64,000 nt of DNA from Oegoconia quadripuncta (taxonomy: Eukaryota > Arthropoda > Insecta > Lepidoptera > Autostichidae): positions 12,027,315-12,091,314 of the forward strand of contig OX438742.1 of assembly GCA_949316235.1 (NCBI GenBank), in the 5' to 3' direction. Position 1 is the first letter of the stretch, and each line of letters starts with the position of its first letter. Positions 39,476 to 51,900 of the stretch are shown here, in pieces. The notes under the pieces are model-generated. The model searched no databases. It saw only the letters and a program-made list of their open reading frames with translations, and had not been told where the DNA came from. Both the position numbers and the translations under genes were made by a program.

Positions 39476-41090
39476 AACTTTATTTGTAAAAATTAAACTT
39501 GCTCAAGCTATCGTCTGAAGGGAGGTTTAATTAAAACAACATTAAATTTTAATGTAGTTTAACAATGCCGGGTTAAATTACTTTCATTACAGAGTTTGCT
39601 ATTATTACCTATATGTGTATTCAATATAATTATTGTTGTATTTGAAATTTGAATAATAGTAAGGTGTAAATAGAATGAACTTATAATGAAAAGCTTTATT
39701 ACTAGAGACTTTCGGTCGAATAGTCTTAAATAACTTTCATAACAGGATAAGAAGTGTTGGGTTTTATTTACTGTGTTAAATATTTCATTTCTAAATGTGT
39801 TCCATTAAGTTGTTACAATAATTAATGTAATTTGTAATATTACTTATTACAATAGTAGTCAAATAATTCTAACAGCGAAATGTAGCCCATTATTCGTTCA
39901 TCCTATTATTCTGGTACATTTTATAATAATAATTTAGGCAAAGTCCTAACATACTTAATGTTAGTTATTCTTAAAAAATAGGTTTATTTACATTGGATTC
40001 AAAAATAAATACATTAATTTAGAAATTTTAGTGCTTTCACAGCCTACTTTCACAGTTATACAGGGTGTAAATTTATTAATCGATTATTATATTTTTAAAT
40101 ACAACAGCTAGTACCTTAAATATTGACGAGTACAAACTAGCTAAGCTACAAATAGGTAAAATACACTGCTTATAATAAATTCAATAGTATTCTTTCCTTT
40201 CATCGTATTAAAGTACATTAAGTATAAGCATAGCGCGAACCGTAACCAAGAGAAGTATACAGAACGTATATCTACCGATTATAGTGAAATGAATACAATA
40301 AGTTCACTATCATTAGAGGTTATAACCTCATCTCACAGGCTCGCTATACGAAAAAGTCAACATTAATTGCATAAGTAGGTGTGCGTTTAAGGTAATACTA
40401 ATAAAACATAGATGTCGGAATAAATAAAACACGTCGTTCAGGTCATTTTTACCTAGAATAAATATTCCCTATGATTGATAATGATAAGTATAACACTGAC
40501 AATAAATGATCGTAACATTTCCCAATACCGCAACATTTTACAGTGCACTCTTCCGCCGAGTTTTACACAATTGTCTCCTTTTTATCGAATTGTATCAAAA
40601 GTTTCATTATTGTTCTCTCCGCTCAGGAAAAATAAATTCTAATGGTGTCAGGTTCAACAAACATACATGAAATTCGCGGGTTTTAAGCAAACATGAAGCA
40701 GCGTCTTACAAGCGCAACAGTTTAAAGTATTAAACTAACATGTACAATATTAGTCGACATCAGAGTACCTAATTAAAATTAAATGCATCCTATGGTGGCC
40801 GGAATTGCGTGACTGTGTGACGGCACGGAGGATAGTATCGGCATATATTATATATTCTATATGTGAGAACCTGTTATTAGCGGTCAGGTATAATTTTCCA
40901 TTGTTATATGTGATTTAACATGGCTGTTGGTTTTCCTTAACATAAATAAATCTGTAGGACACTTTCTAACAAAATCAATATCACATCTCGTCGTATCACA
41001 CAGTCGCTCAGGTCTGGCCGGTCCCTTATTTTGTGCTCCTTAAGTATTCATTTAGTAAGAGTATAATGTCGCCTTAGAAATATTTTCCAA
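39476..41090. other. No gene seen
   Basis: AT-rich intergenic DNA. TATACAGGGTGTAAATTTAT at about 40058 looks like a lone end of a CAGGGTG-type element with no partner found. Confidence 0.35.
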
Positions 41091-41094
41091 TACA

Positions 41095-41320
41095 TTTCTA
41101 TATGATTAATAATAATATTACTATATGATTCATTATATTACCATATCATTGATAATATTACCATTATGATTGATCATATTACCATATGATTCTTTATACT
41201 ACTATAAATAATCCATCATATTACTATATAATTCATTATATTACCACATGATTAGAGTAAATTACCATATGTTTGATAATATTACTATATATATGATTAT
41301 ATTATTATGATTGTCATATG
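41095..41320. repeat. AT-rich degenerate tandem repeat
   Basis: About eight to ten units of 20-30 bp built on ATATTACCATATGATT, with spacing and bases varying between units. No coding potential. Confidence 0.7.
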
Positions 41321-43940
41321 GTTCTTGTAAATAAAATCAAACCCACCTTAATAAAAACCGAAATTAATACTTTTGAACTGCAACAAGCAGGAAACCGTCT
41401 TAAATGACATTTATCTGGAAATCTAGACACTGTAAAAAAATAAAAATGAACAATGCCAGGCAACCACATCTATTTGAGCTAGTTATAAACTAGGCTACGA
41501 CATCTTGCTATCTAACAAAAGCATAAATTTATGCAAAATTTTTATGCCACTCAGTGGCGAGTAAACGTATTTCTGTTAGGGACTTTCCGTGATTTTCTTA
41601 ATTTGTTTTTGTAAGATGTTTGTAAAAGATAAAAATTACAATGGACGCTGGATACATAAAAGCGGTTAGTCCAAGTTTCTCAAAGAATTAATTCAATAAT
41701 GGTGGCTGGTTTCTGGATATCTGTTCAGGAGAAATTCGCAACTTGTAAACATCATGTAATTAATTTATTATTAAACGCAGTAACTAATACCTATTGTTAA
41801 AAAACACCACATTTATAGTAGTTATCAATTTACTAGATAACACATGTATACTAATACGAACAATTTTTTCTGATGTAGATTTATAAGTGTTAGGACACTG
41901 TGGCATTGCACATCTTTAAGTATACGTGTTAAGATTTAATTCATAATTGAATATATACTTGTAATAAAACCCGAATAAAGCAGTGCCACTGAAGAACTGT
42001 TGACGGACAAGCAATTGTTTACTTTTTACTTACATTACAATCATGTGATGTCATCTCATCACGTACAAAAATAGCGGCCATTTGCAATTTGAACAATTTC
42101 GCAGGTAATTTGAAATAAATCTAATCTAATTAGTATATTACGTTTTTATAAAAAAATACAGATGAAATGGTATTTTCCTATAATAGTAATAATAGGTAAT
42201 TATAAACAGTTTATTTAAAAAAATACTAGAACCATATTATATGTATACTATTATTTTTATGTGCCGAGAGATTTTAAGATTTATTACTTCACATCTCCAC
42301 TAGGCCACTGCAGGTTACAGGCCTTTACAGAACCGCGATTTCTCAGTTGCCCCCGGTTATAACCAGAATTATTCCTTCAAAGTTAGCCACTTACTTCATT
42401 TTTTAAATCGCTTAAAGCTTTGCATAACTTATGACTTTATTTCTGGACTTCTTTACAAAATAGCGTTAAGTGCAGATAAGAATTTTTGTATGTAAATTCA
42501 GGTATTTTACTGACAAGTTTTGGCCAATATCTTTGTTGACTGAGTTTCCTACGAGTTGCGTTGCAAGGAATTCTATTCTATTACATTACAAACACAAACA
42601 AGAAAACAATGGAAGCTTTGTTCGTGTAACTGACAACCTTTAAATTGTTCGTACCTACACGGCTCCATTTACATGACTATTTACAAGAACCACACATAAA
42701 ATATAGAACTAGTACCTATATTGTAAACAAATCATTACAATATTTATCTTAGTAAATAAATAGTCATTATGTGTATTTAACACTATGACTTATTTATTAA
42801 TTTATTATATTAGATATAAAAAATATATACGGTATACAGGGTTGAAATTCTAAATCTGTTAATACATCGCGAGATATATCGTTAATAGCATAACTGAACG
42901 TATGTATTACTACCGTAACCATGTATGTATATCTATATTTTTATGTATATATTTATGTAGATAGGTATGTCTTCTTTACACAGCAGGAGCGCCCGCATGT
43001 ACATGAAAAATAATTGAATACTCTAACAGCTTAGATACCTACTTCGATTTAGTTTTATTTAATCTATGGTGCGTTCTCTGGCTCAAGGACCCCACGGAAG
43101 ACCAGCGCCGTGGTACCTCGGCATATGCTGAGTACAAGAGCAAGCGAGATAGGTGAGTAGAGTAGTTGGGCGAGTGTCTGACTAATTAAAGAAAACTCAT
43201 TCTCTTGCAGAAAACGTCTTGTATTTAAATATTCAATGTTTTTATTGTGATCGTTCATGAACGCGTGCTTGCGTTTGATCATTTATTTTTATGGTTTGTG
43301 GGTGCAAGTGTGGCTTCCTTCCGGTAGATAACCACCCTTTGCCAGTGGTACCAACGACCCTCATATAGCAGCCTATAAAATTTGTTGAGTGGCAAAGCGA
43401 CAAAGTACTATTCAATTCTCATGGAAACCTTTCATTACTCACGATAATGAATGTGTAACACAGAATATATGGGTAGCAAACTGCAAAAACGCCACGCAAT
43501 ACCTAATTTTGAAACGTCATATATGTTGTATTTTTACTCATAAATGTATTAAAAATAATATGAGTCAGCAGGCGTTTCATGTCATTAAATATTCCAATCT
43601 CGGCTTTGACTAAAGTATTCCACCACAGTTGTGTGAGTGTAGGAAAGAATATTCCTATGCAATTTGTTTTTAAACTAGATGACGTAGTTTCAACAGTTTA
43701 TGTAATGTATTTAATATATTTTCGTTCACAGAAAGAGTTTCAACCCTCTATATTTTTACCTATCTGACATAAGCATCTAGGAACATTAAATTTTAACACC
43801 CCACGAAGCATAATAAAATCTTTTATAGCTTCATGGTACTAAGTGTCTTGGACTGATCTACTTGTCTTGTATATCTTACTTGAAATAAAATTATCATCAT
43901 CTTATATTAATGATCAACATAAGAAAAAGATTGTATAGTT
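41321..43940. other. No gene seen
   Basis: AT-rich intergenic DNA. GGTATACAGGGTTGAAATTC at about 42831 resembles another isolated CAGGGTG-type end. No exon was recognised. Confidence 0.35.
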
Positions 43941-43944
43941 TTTA

Positions 43945-44495
43945 GGGTTCCGTACTCCAAAAAGAAACCCTTACAGGGTCACTTCAATGTCCGTCTGTGT
44001 ATATATACCATTTTTTCTCAGAAACGCGTGAAATTAATGTCAAATACTCTACGCTATCTTGGAGCTTTTATTAAAACCGAGCTTTTATTTCAACTAAATA
44101 AATCAGCCCCCCGACCGCCTAACTCAATTGCTTTGGAAATTGCTATCGTTTATGACGTCAATGCACTGTCCGTCCTTGTCATATCGTAACACAATGACAA
44201 AGACGGACAGTACTTTGCTATCGCTCTAGCTATAGCTTTGAGTTAGGCGGTGAAGCCCCAGATCAGAAATCAGAATCAGATTATTTCAACGAAATCAAAA
44301 AAGTGGCCATTTATACCACATATTTCGCACTCACTAATAAATCAAAACCTATAGGATACTTTCCCGTTAGCCGAACTATGAAATTTGGCGACAAGCCAGG
44401 TCTCACAGCACAAGTCAACGAAAAGACTAAAAATGGTTAATTTGTAGTTGTATCACATACTAAATGACCTACATACAAGTTTGTACGGAACCCGC
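43945..44495. mobile_element. GGGTTCCGTAC-type dispersed element, interrupted by a MITE
   Basis: The left part GGGTTCCGTACTCCAAAAAG, CCCTTACAGG-GTCAC and CCGTCTGTGT is a pattern widespread in moth genomes. The right end reads GTACGGAACCC, inverted to the left end. The interior is split at 44114-44251 by a MITE. Confidence 0.55.
44114..44251. mobile_element. MITE with ACCGCCTAACTCAA ends
   Basis: The 14-bp termini ACCGCCTAACTCAA and TTGAGTTAGGCGGT are perfect inverted repeats. Much of the interior is also palindromic (ACTGTCCGTCCTTGTCAT against ATGACAAAGACGGACAGT). AGCCCC occurs just outside both ends and may be part of the target duplication. Confidence 0.72.
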
Positions 44496-44499
44496 GGTG

Positions 44500-44999
44500 C
44501 GTGAGTTAGAAGCACACTTAACCGTTTCTTTTTGCTTTTAATACAACTAATAAATTATGGAACAGAACTTACTCTTGTATATTTTCGTTTGAGGCAAATT
44601 AGCAAGACTTAAAACTAAGGTACCTTATCATCTATTTTGACTGCCGACAGTCGTACTAATTTTGAAACTATACTATGGCGCTCCAAATCTAAACCAGTGT
44701 TGAAGTCTCTTATACGACTAAATATACCTATATTATAGAAACAAGTATACAAGATTAATCGCATGCAAATCATAAATATTTTCGAAAACACAATCTGAAA
44801 TAAGCTGTAAAGAAAATTGATACTTCGACAGGAAAGTTTGAGCTGATCATAAAAGATCTCCACTCAGTATCTACTCATAAGGCTATTATGGTTTTGCCAG
44901 CTGTATAACAATGAATATCTAACCTACAACCTGCTAAATCGTAATAAAATATGATATAATTTATCCTTACCCGCAATTGGCTACATTCTCGAATATGTA

Positions 45000-45034
<35 letters not shown>

Positions 45035-45875
45035 TTCATTACAAGTAGTATTTTCTGATCGATGATAATGTTTATCTAACCGATATACATATCTACTTCT
45101 ATTCATACAACGAACTACATTATATTTTAAATATTATATTTGATTTATACAGTCAAAGTATCAGTGGAGTATCCAAGGTCTTACTTGTATAATAAATTAT
45201 GTAAGATGTCAATTTTTTTGATAATCACAAATTATTGAAATGAGATGGCGTTTGGTAGTATACTTCTATCGTAGGCCTTTTTACATGATATTATGTTATT
45301 GAGAAATCTTAATATTATGATTTATGAATCATATAGGCCTAGTTGTGGGGACTCATATTTTGACTACATAATTTTAAGCGGTAATCGGTTCAACCGAGTT
45401 GCCTATGCCTTGTTGTTATAGTAAATATGTCATATAAAACAATTCTGCAGTTATGCCTAATGTACTCATTTCACACAAACGTCATTTAAGATGTCGTATG
45501 TATATTATATTACACATCGTTCTACGATCGAAAACATATTCATATATAAATATATTCGTTTTCGAATTTTCTGTCATCAGAGTGTGCTGTTAATGACGAA
45601 CCTTGAAATTCAAGTACCACTGAATGGTCTCCGAGAATGTTGCCTATTACGTCACATGTCACATGTCATTCATTATATTACTAGCCCATTTCCCTAGAAA
45701 TCGGGGCATACTGACTCCTCTTATTAATATTCTTATTACCTTACATATATCTACATATTAAATATTTTGAGAAATGTTCTTGAGACATCATAATATATAA
45801 GAATAACCATTATGTTAGATAGACCACCTAATATACTTATAATTTATAATAAATAATTGGTATTCAAAATAATAT
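44500..45875. other. 3' flank of Syx6; no other gene seen
   Basis: AT-rich DNA downstream of the Syx6 stop codon. It includes a TA microsatellite of about 13 units at 45005-45031. The Syx6 3' UTR must lie in its upper part; its end was not determined. Confidence 0.4.
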
Positions 45876-45952
45876 TTAAATTATAATGAATAATATTAAA
45901 ATAAGCATTAAAAGACCTAGAAGTATGCATATAGCCATCCATTGACGTCGAT
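45876..45952 (-). CDS. Syx6: Syx6 exon 6 (membrane anchor)
   Basis: After the acceptor TTATTTCAG, AT completes Asp237. The exon then encodes RRQWMAICILLGLLMLILIL, FIII and TAA. The DRRQW motif and 20-residue anchor are diagnostic of syntaxin-6. Confidence 0.92.
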
Positions 45953-48900
45953 CTGAAATAAACGAAATTATTATAATATTGTGGATTAATTAACTTAAAA
46001 TAATAGAATACACAATAATACATAAAATAGGTTAGATGCTACATCAACGTAAAAACATATTTATTTAGTGTACCTAGTAAGTACATACTATGTTTAGCCT
46101 TTCATAAAGTATACGGCACTTTAATATTATTACGTACCTACCCTAGTACAATATGCACTCTTAAATATATAATATATACTCTTAACCTGCATCTAAGCGT
46201 GTCGATAAAAATACCAGTTTATCGAGTATGAACTACATCGATTATAATCTTATCCTAGTTCGTGTTACAATAATACGCCAAATTAATATGGCGATACTCA
46301 CCATTATTCATACGTAGAACTTTAGCAACTTTCTTTATCGTTGAATCTAGTTTGGAGTCCGCATTTTCAAGCTCGGTATTTAGATCATCTAACATTCTGG
46401 AAAAAATATATCGATTTATTAAATAGAGATAAGTTTATCAAAAACGTTTTCAAAATAGTTTCCTTTTTGCAATAAATTACATTACATTCAATTTACCAAT
46501 GAATTCAATAGGACAAAGGACCATAATGTGGGTGGATGTTTGTTTAAAAATCATTATTTGCCAAAAAAAATATAAAAATATAATGAAACGTAAAGCTCGA
46601 CGTATTGAAATTTGATATTTTGGGTATAGGGTTTTATAGGGAACATGGTAATTTATAAAACTGATACAAAAACGAATATTAGGTCCTTACCCATGAAATA
46701 GGCGTTTTGTATGAAGAATTTCATTAAGACTGTTTTCTCCATACAAACATATTATATTTTTTTTTGGGAACGGCAAATCCAAATTTAGCTAAACTTTGTG
46801 TGTATTATTGGATAACATTAAGTTAAGTACAGGCAGCGTTAATTTTTAAAAGTAAAGTTAAGTTATAAAAGTTTCAGCGAATCTAAGAAATGATTATGGG
46901 AAGTACTTGAAAAGAGCTCTGTTAAAATTTTTTTTATTATGTGATTTAGCCGAAAAATTAAAAAATATTTCATGTGAAACCTTGAAATAATATTCCATTT
47001 TCCAAATAAAAAACAAATTTAGATATAGCTTTGAAAATCGCAGGAATTGGTACATATGATTAACGAAGAAAAAAAACTCCAATTTCATAGGTAAAGACCC
47101 AATATAATATAAAGAAATTCTGGTATTCTGGGAATCTTATATTTGATGAGCAGGTATGGTTTTAAGGGAACGAGCGGATGATTTCAACTGAAGTTCGCGT
47201 GTGCGTTACCACAACAGATTGTTGGCTTCTTTTTAGATTTAGGTCTTACAGATTAACATTAATTATTTTGTGCGCAAAATTTAGAATTTGTGACTCCATA
47301 CGTTGCAATGTAACCCTGGCAGAGTTTTTTAAATTCTTGGACTTATCAAAATAATAAATATCTTAAATGTTGCTTGTAATGTGGGCTAATTGGGCGCCAC
47401 AAATGAAATTTCATGCGTCTTAAGGTATCGGAATTATTCAAGTTTCTGATAGGGTTACGTTTGGGCGATTTCTGAATATATGCTAAACGGCTGGACGAAA
47501 AGTTATTAAAATTTTGCACAAAGGCAACATTAATTTGTGCGTCATTTGTGCAAAATTACTTTTGTAATAAATCGTACAATTCAAAAGATATTTAACTTAT
47601 AAAAAAATGAAAATAACTATGAATAATAAATGAACCTAACATCTTACTAAAATGGCAATGTACGAGGGGTGTTCAATAAATAATGATAATGCGATACATT
47701 CTCTTTGGAAAGAAAAATAAATAAATACTGGCAGGCATATCCTAGACATTAGACATGATTATAATAAAAAAAAAGCAATCAATTCTCTTTTATTTTTTTT
47801 AAATAGTAGTCATTTCTTTCGGTCGTGTTGGAACGTATTCTTAAAAATGGACAAATTTGAAGTTCGCGCGATAATAAAATATCTCTGCTTGAAAAATTTT
47901 ACTACGGAGCAGGTAAATCAAGACTTGAGAGCAACATTAGGGGTTCATGCTCCTCCATATTTGTACTGAGTTCAAGCGAGGAATAACTTGCACTAACGAC
48001 GACCCAAGCACGGGACGCCCTACATTCTGTTGGGGTATCGCACGCGCAGTTCGCCACACGCAGGGTAGCTCCGTGGCTATGGAATGTTTACTATTGTAAG
48101 TGATTGTGAGACGAAAACATCGTCATTGATGTATGGCTTATAAAATATATAAAGATTAAAAAAAAAAAAAAACATTCGTCATGAATTAAGACAACAACCT
48201 AATACAAAAAGAGCGAGAAGTATGAAAGTAAATTGTTTCAGTCAATATATACCAAACTGCAAATTAATTGACCCATTCTTTATCATGTAGTAAAAGTGAA
48301 AGAATGATCTATTATATATTTTAAACTTACACTGCTTGCTCGTCGAGTTCTATTCCAATTTGCTTGGACACAGTTTTCAGGGAGCCGACGGAGTTGCTGA
48401 TAACCTGCAGCTGTTCGTTCTGGTTCATCATCATCTTTTCCTGCATCGACATGATGTCGCCGTCGTACCCGTCATACCGGCTGGGGCTGTCGGTCTGGTT
48501 GGCCAGCTTGAGGTATTTGGAGTACTTGGGCGTGGATGACCAGGCATTTCCGAAGTGCATTGGGCTTTCCTCTCCGAGTAGGGGCTCCCGCGCCGTGCTG
48601 TCATTGTCGCGGTTCCTGTTTATACTCATCTTGGTTTTCATTACCTGTAAATGTTATACGTAATGATTAGTAGTAGTGCTTTGGGTACTTTCGTCTGACG
48701 TGGGCTGTTTAGGTTACGTATTTTTCACCTTTTTTGTGACCGGTATTGCGAAGACATTTTCGGGGTAAAGAATTTGAGGTATCGCACATCGATCATGTTA
48801 ATTGAAAAAACCCGAGTATTGTCGAGAGAGGCTAGTTGACGGTCACATTCAATAGCTGACTGTAAATTTGCAATAGATGACCGGTCACTTTAGTCAGAAG

Positions 48901-51900
48901 CGGACACTTTCTTCACTTTCATTAAACCATTCTACCTTATACTTAGACAATAATAAAACTAAAATAACCATAATTTGACGTATGATAATTTGAATTATAT
49001 ACGTAATGTATTTACGTGCATAGTTCAACGATACGCATGCTTAATTAATACATTAAAAAATTATATGATTACTAAATAGAATTTGTAATTGTAATGACTT
49101 CTAACATGTTTTGATGGTATTAGGTACCTATATACTTAGGTCGCCCAGTCAGTAGCTCAATTATTACGCATTACTTAAGAAAAAAAGAAATTCATTATTA
49201 ATTTCACATAAAATTTAGGTGACCGAATGTGACCGTCGAATTGATAAAGGGACGTCGTATTTGATTCGTAATTTTCGTCAACTTACATCTCTCTTCATCA
49301 ATGAAAGTCATGTGGCTGATATGATGATGAATAAATATAGGAAACTATAAAATTGTAAACTTATAACTGAGTTAAGCAATATAAAAAAAAATCCGTATTC
49401 AAATCAGTTTAGCCGTTTCCAAAAAGTAAATATATCCTTTATTGCCACATTTAGCGCTACAATGCAGACACCTACATAGGCAGGTATAGGACCTAACCTT
49501 ATAACATCTCTCTTTATAAGTCGGGGTTGAAAAACATGTATCGTTACTTTCCATCAGGTGAGAAATTAGTCAAATGCCTATACATGTCATAAAAAAACAT
49601 TTTTATTACATCGCTTTATATTGTCTGAAATTTTGAAAAACAAGTTGTGCACGTCCGTCATGAAAAGAAACTGACTTAAACCTTTTTAATCTCTGACAAA
49701 AAACGATAGTGTGTATATTGTGTCTTTGACCAGATATTTTTATATTTACGATTAAACTAGTGGATAAATTCTTAGCCATGTTTAATGAAAATCGGTTCAG
49801 ACGTTTCGAAGATATTTAACTTTTAGCACAGCTGTTTTGTACCTATACCTGACGTGACAAAATAACTCGTCACTTACATAGACGACGATATTTCCTAAAT
49901 AACTCTGAACTATGGAACTGTATTTAATCACGCATAAGAAAATCAGTAAATGGTAACAAAGAATTTTAATTTAATGTTTGTTTTTATTTTTAGTAAAATA
50001 TTAACATTGTTATGGAAGAGTTAGGTCTTCTGACAAAGATATTGCTATACTACTTACAAGGAGACCTCAACAATTCATTTGTTAAAACTGATGTTTTACC
50101 TAAATTAAATAATTTTGAATTATAAATTTGAATGTGTTTAAAGAGAAAAATGGAAAAGGCTGCTGTTTCGTACGAAACTCTCCATTGGTGGAATGCCGAT
50201 TTCCTGAAAGTAGTCGTTCACCACGTGAGCGGTGTGGTCACTGAATTGGCACCCACTTGCACCAAAAACGGGCCAACATGTTCATTGAGGATCTCATTGA
50301 GGTATCTTTTATCAGGATTCCATTTTCTATGGCCACTAGCTCCGTGCGGCCCTCTGAAGATACTGACCCACACGTGTACAGAGCCCCCGACGTGCCGTGT
50401 TGAACTTTTTCTTGAAAACAAACTGGACTCGACAGACAACATCACTCTGCGCCATTCATCTTCACCCCATTGGATATGATCGCGAGCGTATCTTAATCTT
50501 ACAACTCGGTGCTGCCGTTCTAGTTTCAGGCCGTTGGCGGGCCCGTAAGGCCTTAGGTTTACTTCTGCAAGACGTCTTCTGACTGTCCACCCGCTGATAG
50601 GTTCTCGTGGGGTCAGTAAAAGTTCCTGTTGGATTGCCACCCCCATCAGAAATCGGTTTCGTAGAATTTTTGAAACAATCAGTTGATTTCCTCTGGATGT
50701 CGAACATCTTGGTCTGCCATTTTTCCACCATGGCAATTATCCTAGTGCATTACTCTGGTGTAAGAGGCATGGTAATCTTGGTATTCCTCCGCGGCAGGCG
50801 GTATTCACCTCTGATAACAGCATGGGCGCCGTGTTCTCGTCCATCAATGCCAGTTTGCTGGATGCACTAGATCTCCTGGCCTGTCTTCGCGATTGCGTCG
50901 GTTTTCCAGTACCTGGCCGCTACGGCGTACACAAGACCGATAGGCTGTTTTCAGGGTGCTCACAGTATACGCAGGTGGGCGCCTGGTTGCGTGAGTGGGG
51001 ACAATCCTGGGATGCGTGGAGGTTGTATAAATTAGGATGTGGTTAAAGGCATGGTGGACTGGGCTTACTTCACCGTTGCTTTTTAATGTATACCAACTGT
51101 TCCTGGACTCAGTAGCACACATGTTAGCTATTTTGTATCATCATCACAACTACACAAGTTTGCAAGTATTAAATCGATACGAAAATTAGAAATGAATGAA
51201 GTCTAAATTGTTAAATTCTCACATGTTATTGGTGAAACTAATAAGCATGTTTATAGTTTGTAGGCTAAGATTTACTGTTCATATTTAAAAAGGAGGTTCT
51301 ATGTTCCTCTGTATCCCGCGACTATCAGCAAACGATTCTGCCAAAAAAAAAAAAAAGTTCGTCTGTATGTTTTTATGGATGTTCACTCATATTTTTTTGT
51401 CCATTGTTACGCTATTTTGAAGATTATTTTTTATTTGATAGGGTTAAAGGTAAACCGAAGTAAAAAAATATATGTTTATTCAGTCAAAATGACAATGTTC
51501 CCATTTGCAAACTATGACCGGAAATTATTGAGAAGCTGTTATCATGAACAATATTTGCTACCTATTGGCGATGAAATGAATTACTCAAAGTTCCATTTAT
51601 TTTTCTTACCCACACAAGTACCTGAACTATCAAAACAGTCTGTGGAAATTTACCTTAACTTCTTGTTTAGTGGCTTCTATAAAACTTCTTCTGTCGCTAA
51701 TTTCCTTATTGTCAATCTTGAACTTTGAAGAGTTCTTCTCAACAATGCTTAAATACATGTGTTAAGGAAAATTAAATTGATGAAATACTTGTTATTATTA
51801 GGCAACAACCAATAATTTCGCAATTGCATATCACTCATCCATCATCATCGATGCAGTCTTTCTTATAGTAGGATTCGCTTAACCCAGTCCAGCGCTTGTA

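Noticed and set aside
45005..45031. TA dinucleotide run.
   Set aside because: Ordinary microsatellite; noted only in the Syx6 3' flank entry.
48336..48663. Plus-strand frames of 67 and 99 codons over Syx6 exon 4.
   Set aside because: Antisense shadows of the SNARE-coding exon.
50744..50880. Minus-strand reading MDENTAPMLLSEVNTACRGG looked like a Tc1 second catalytic block placed upstream of the N-terminal part.
   Set aside because: Another frame of the same DNA reads MPLTPE-stop-CTRIIAMVE, the usual start of Tc1-like transposases, in the expected place. The first reading is then coincidental.
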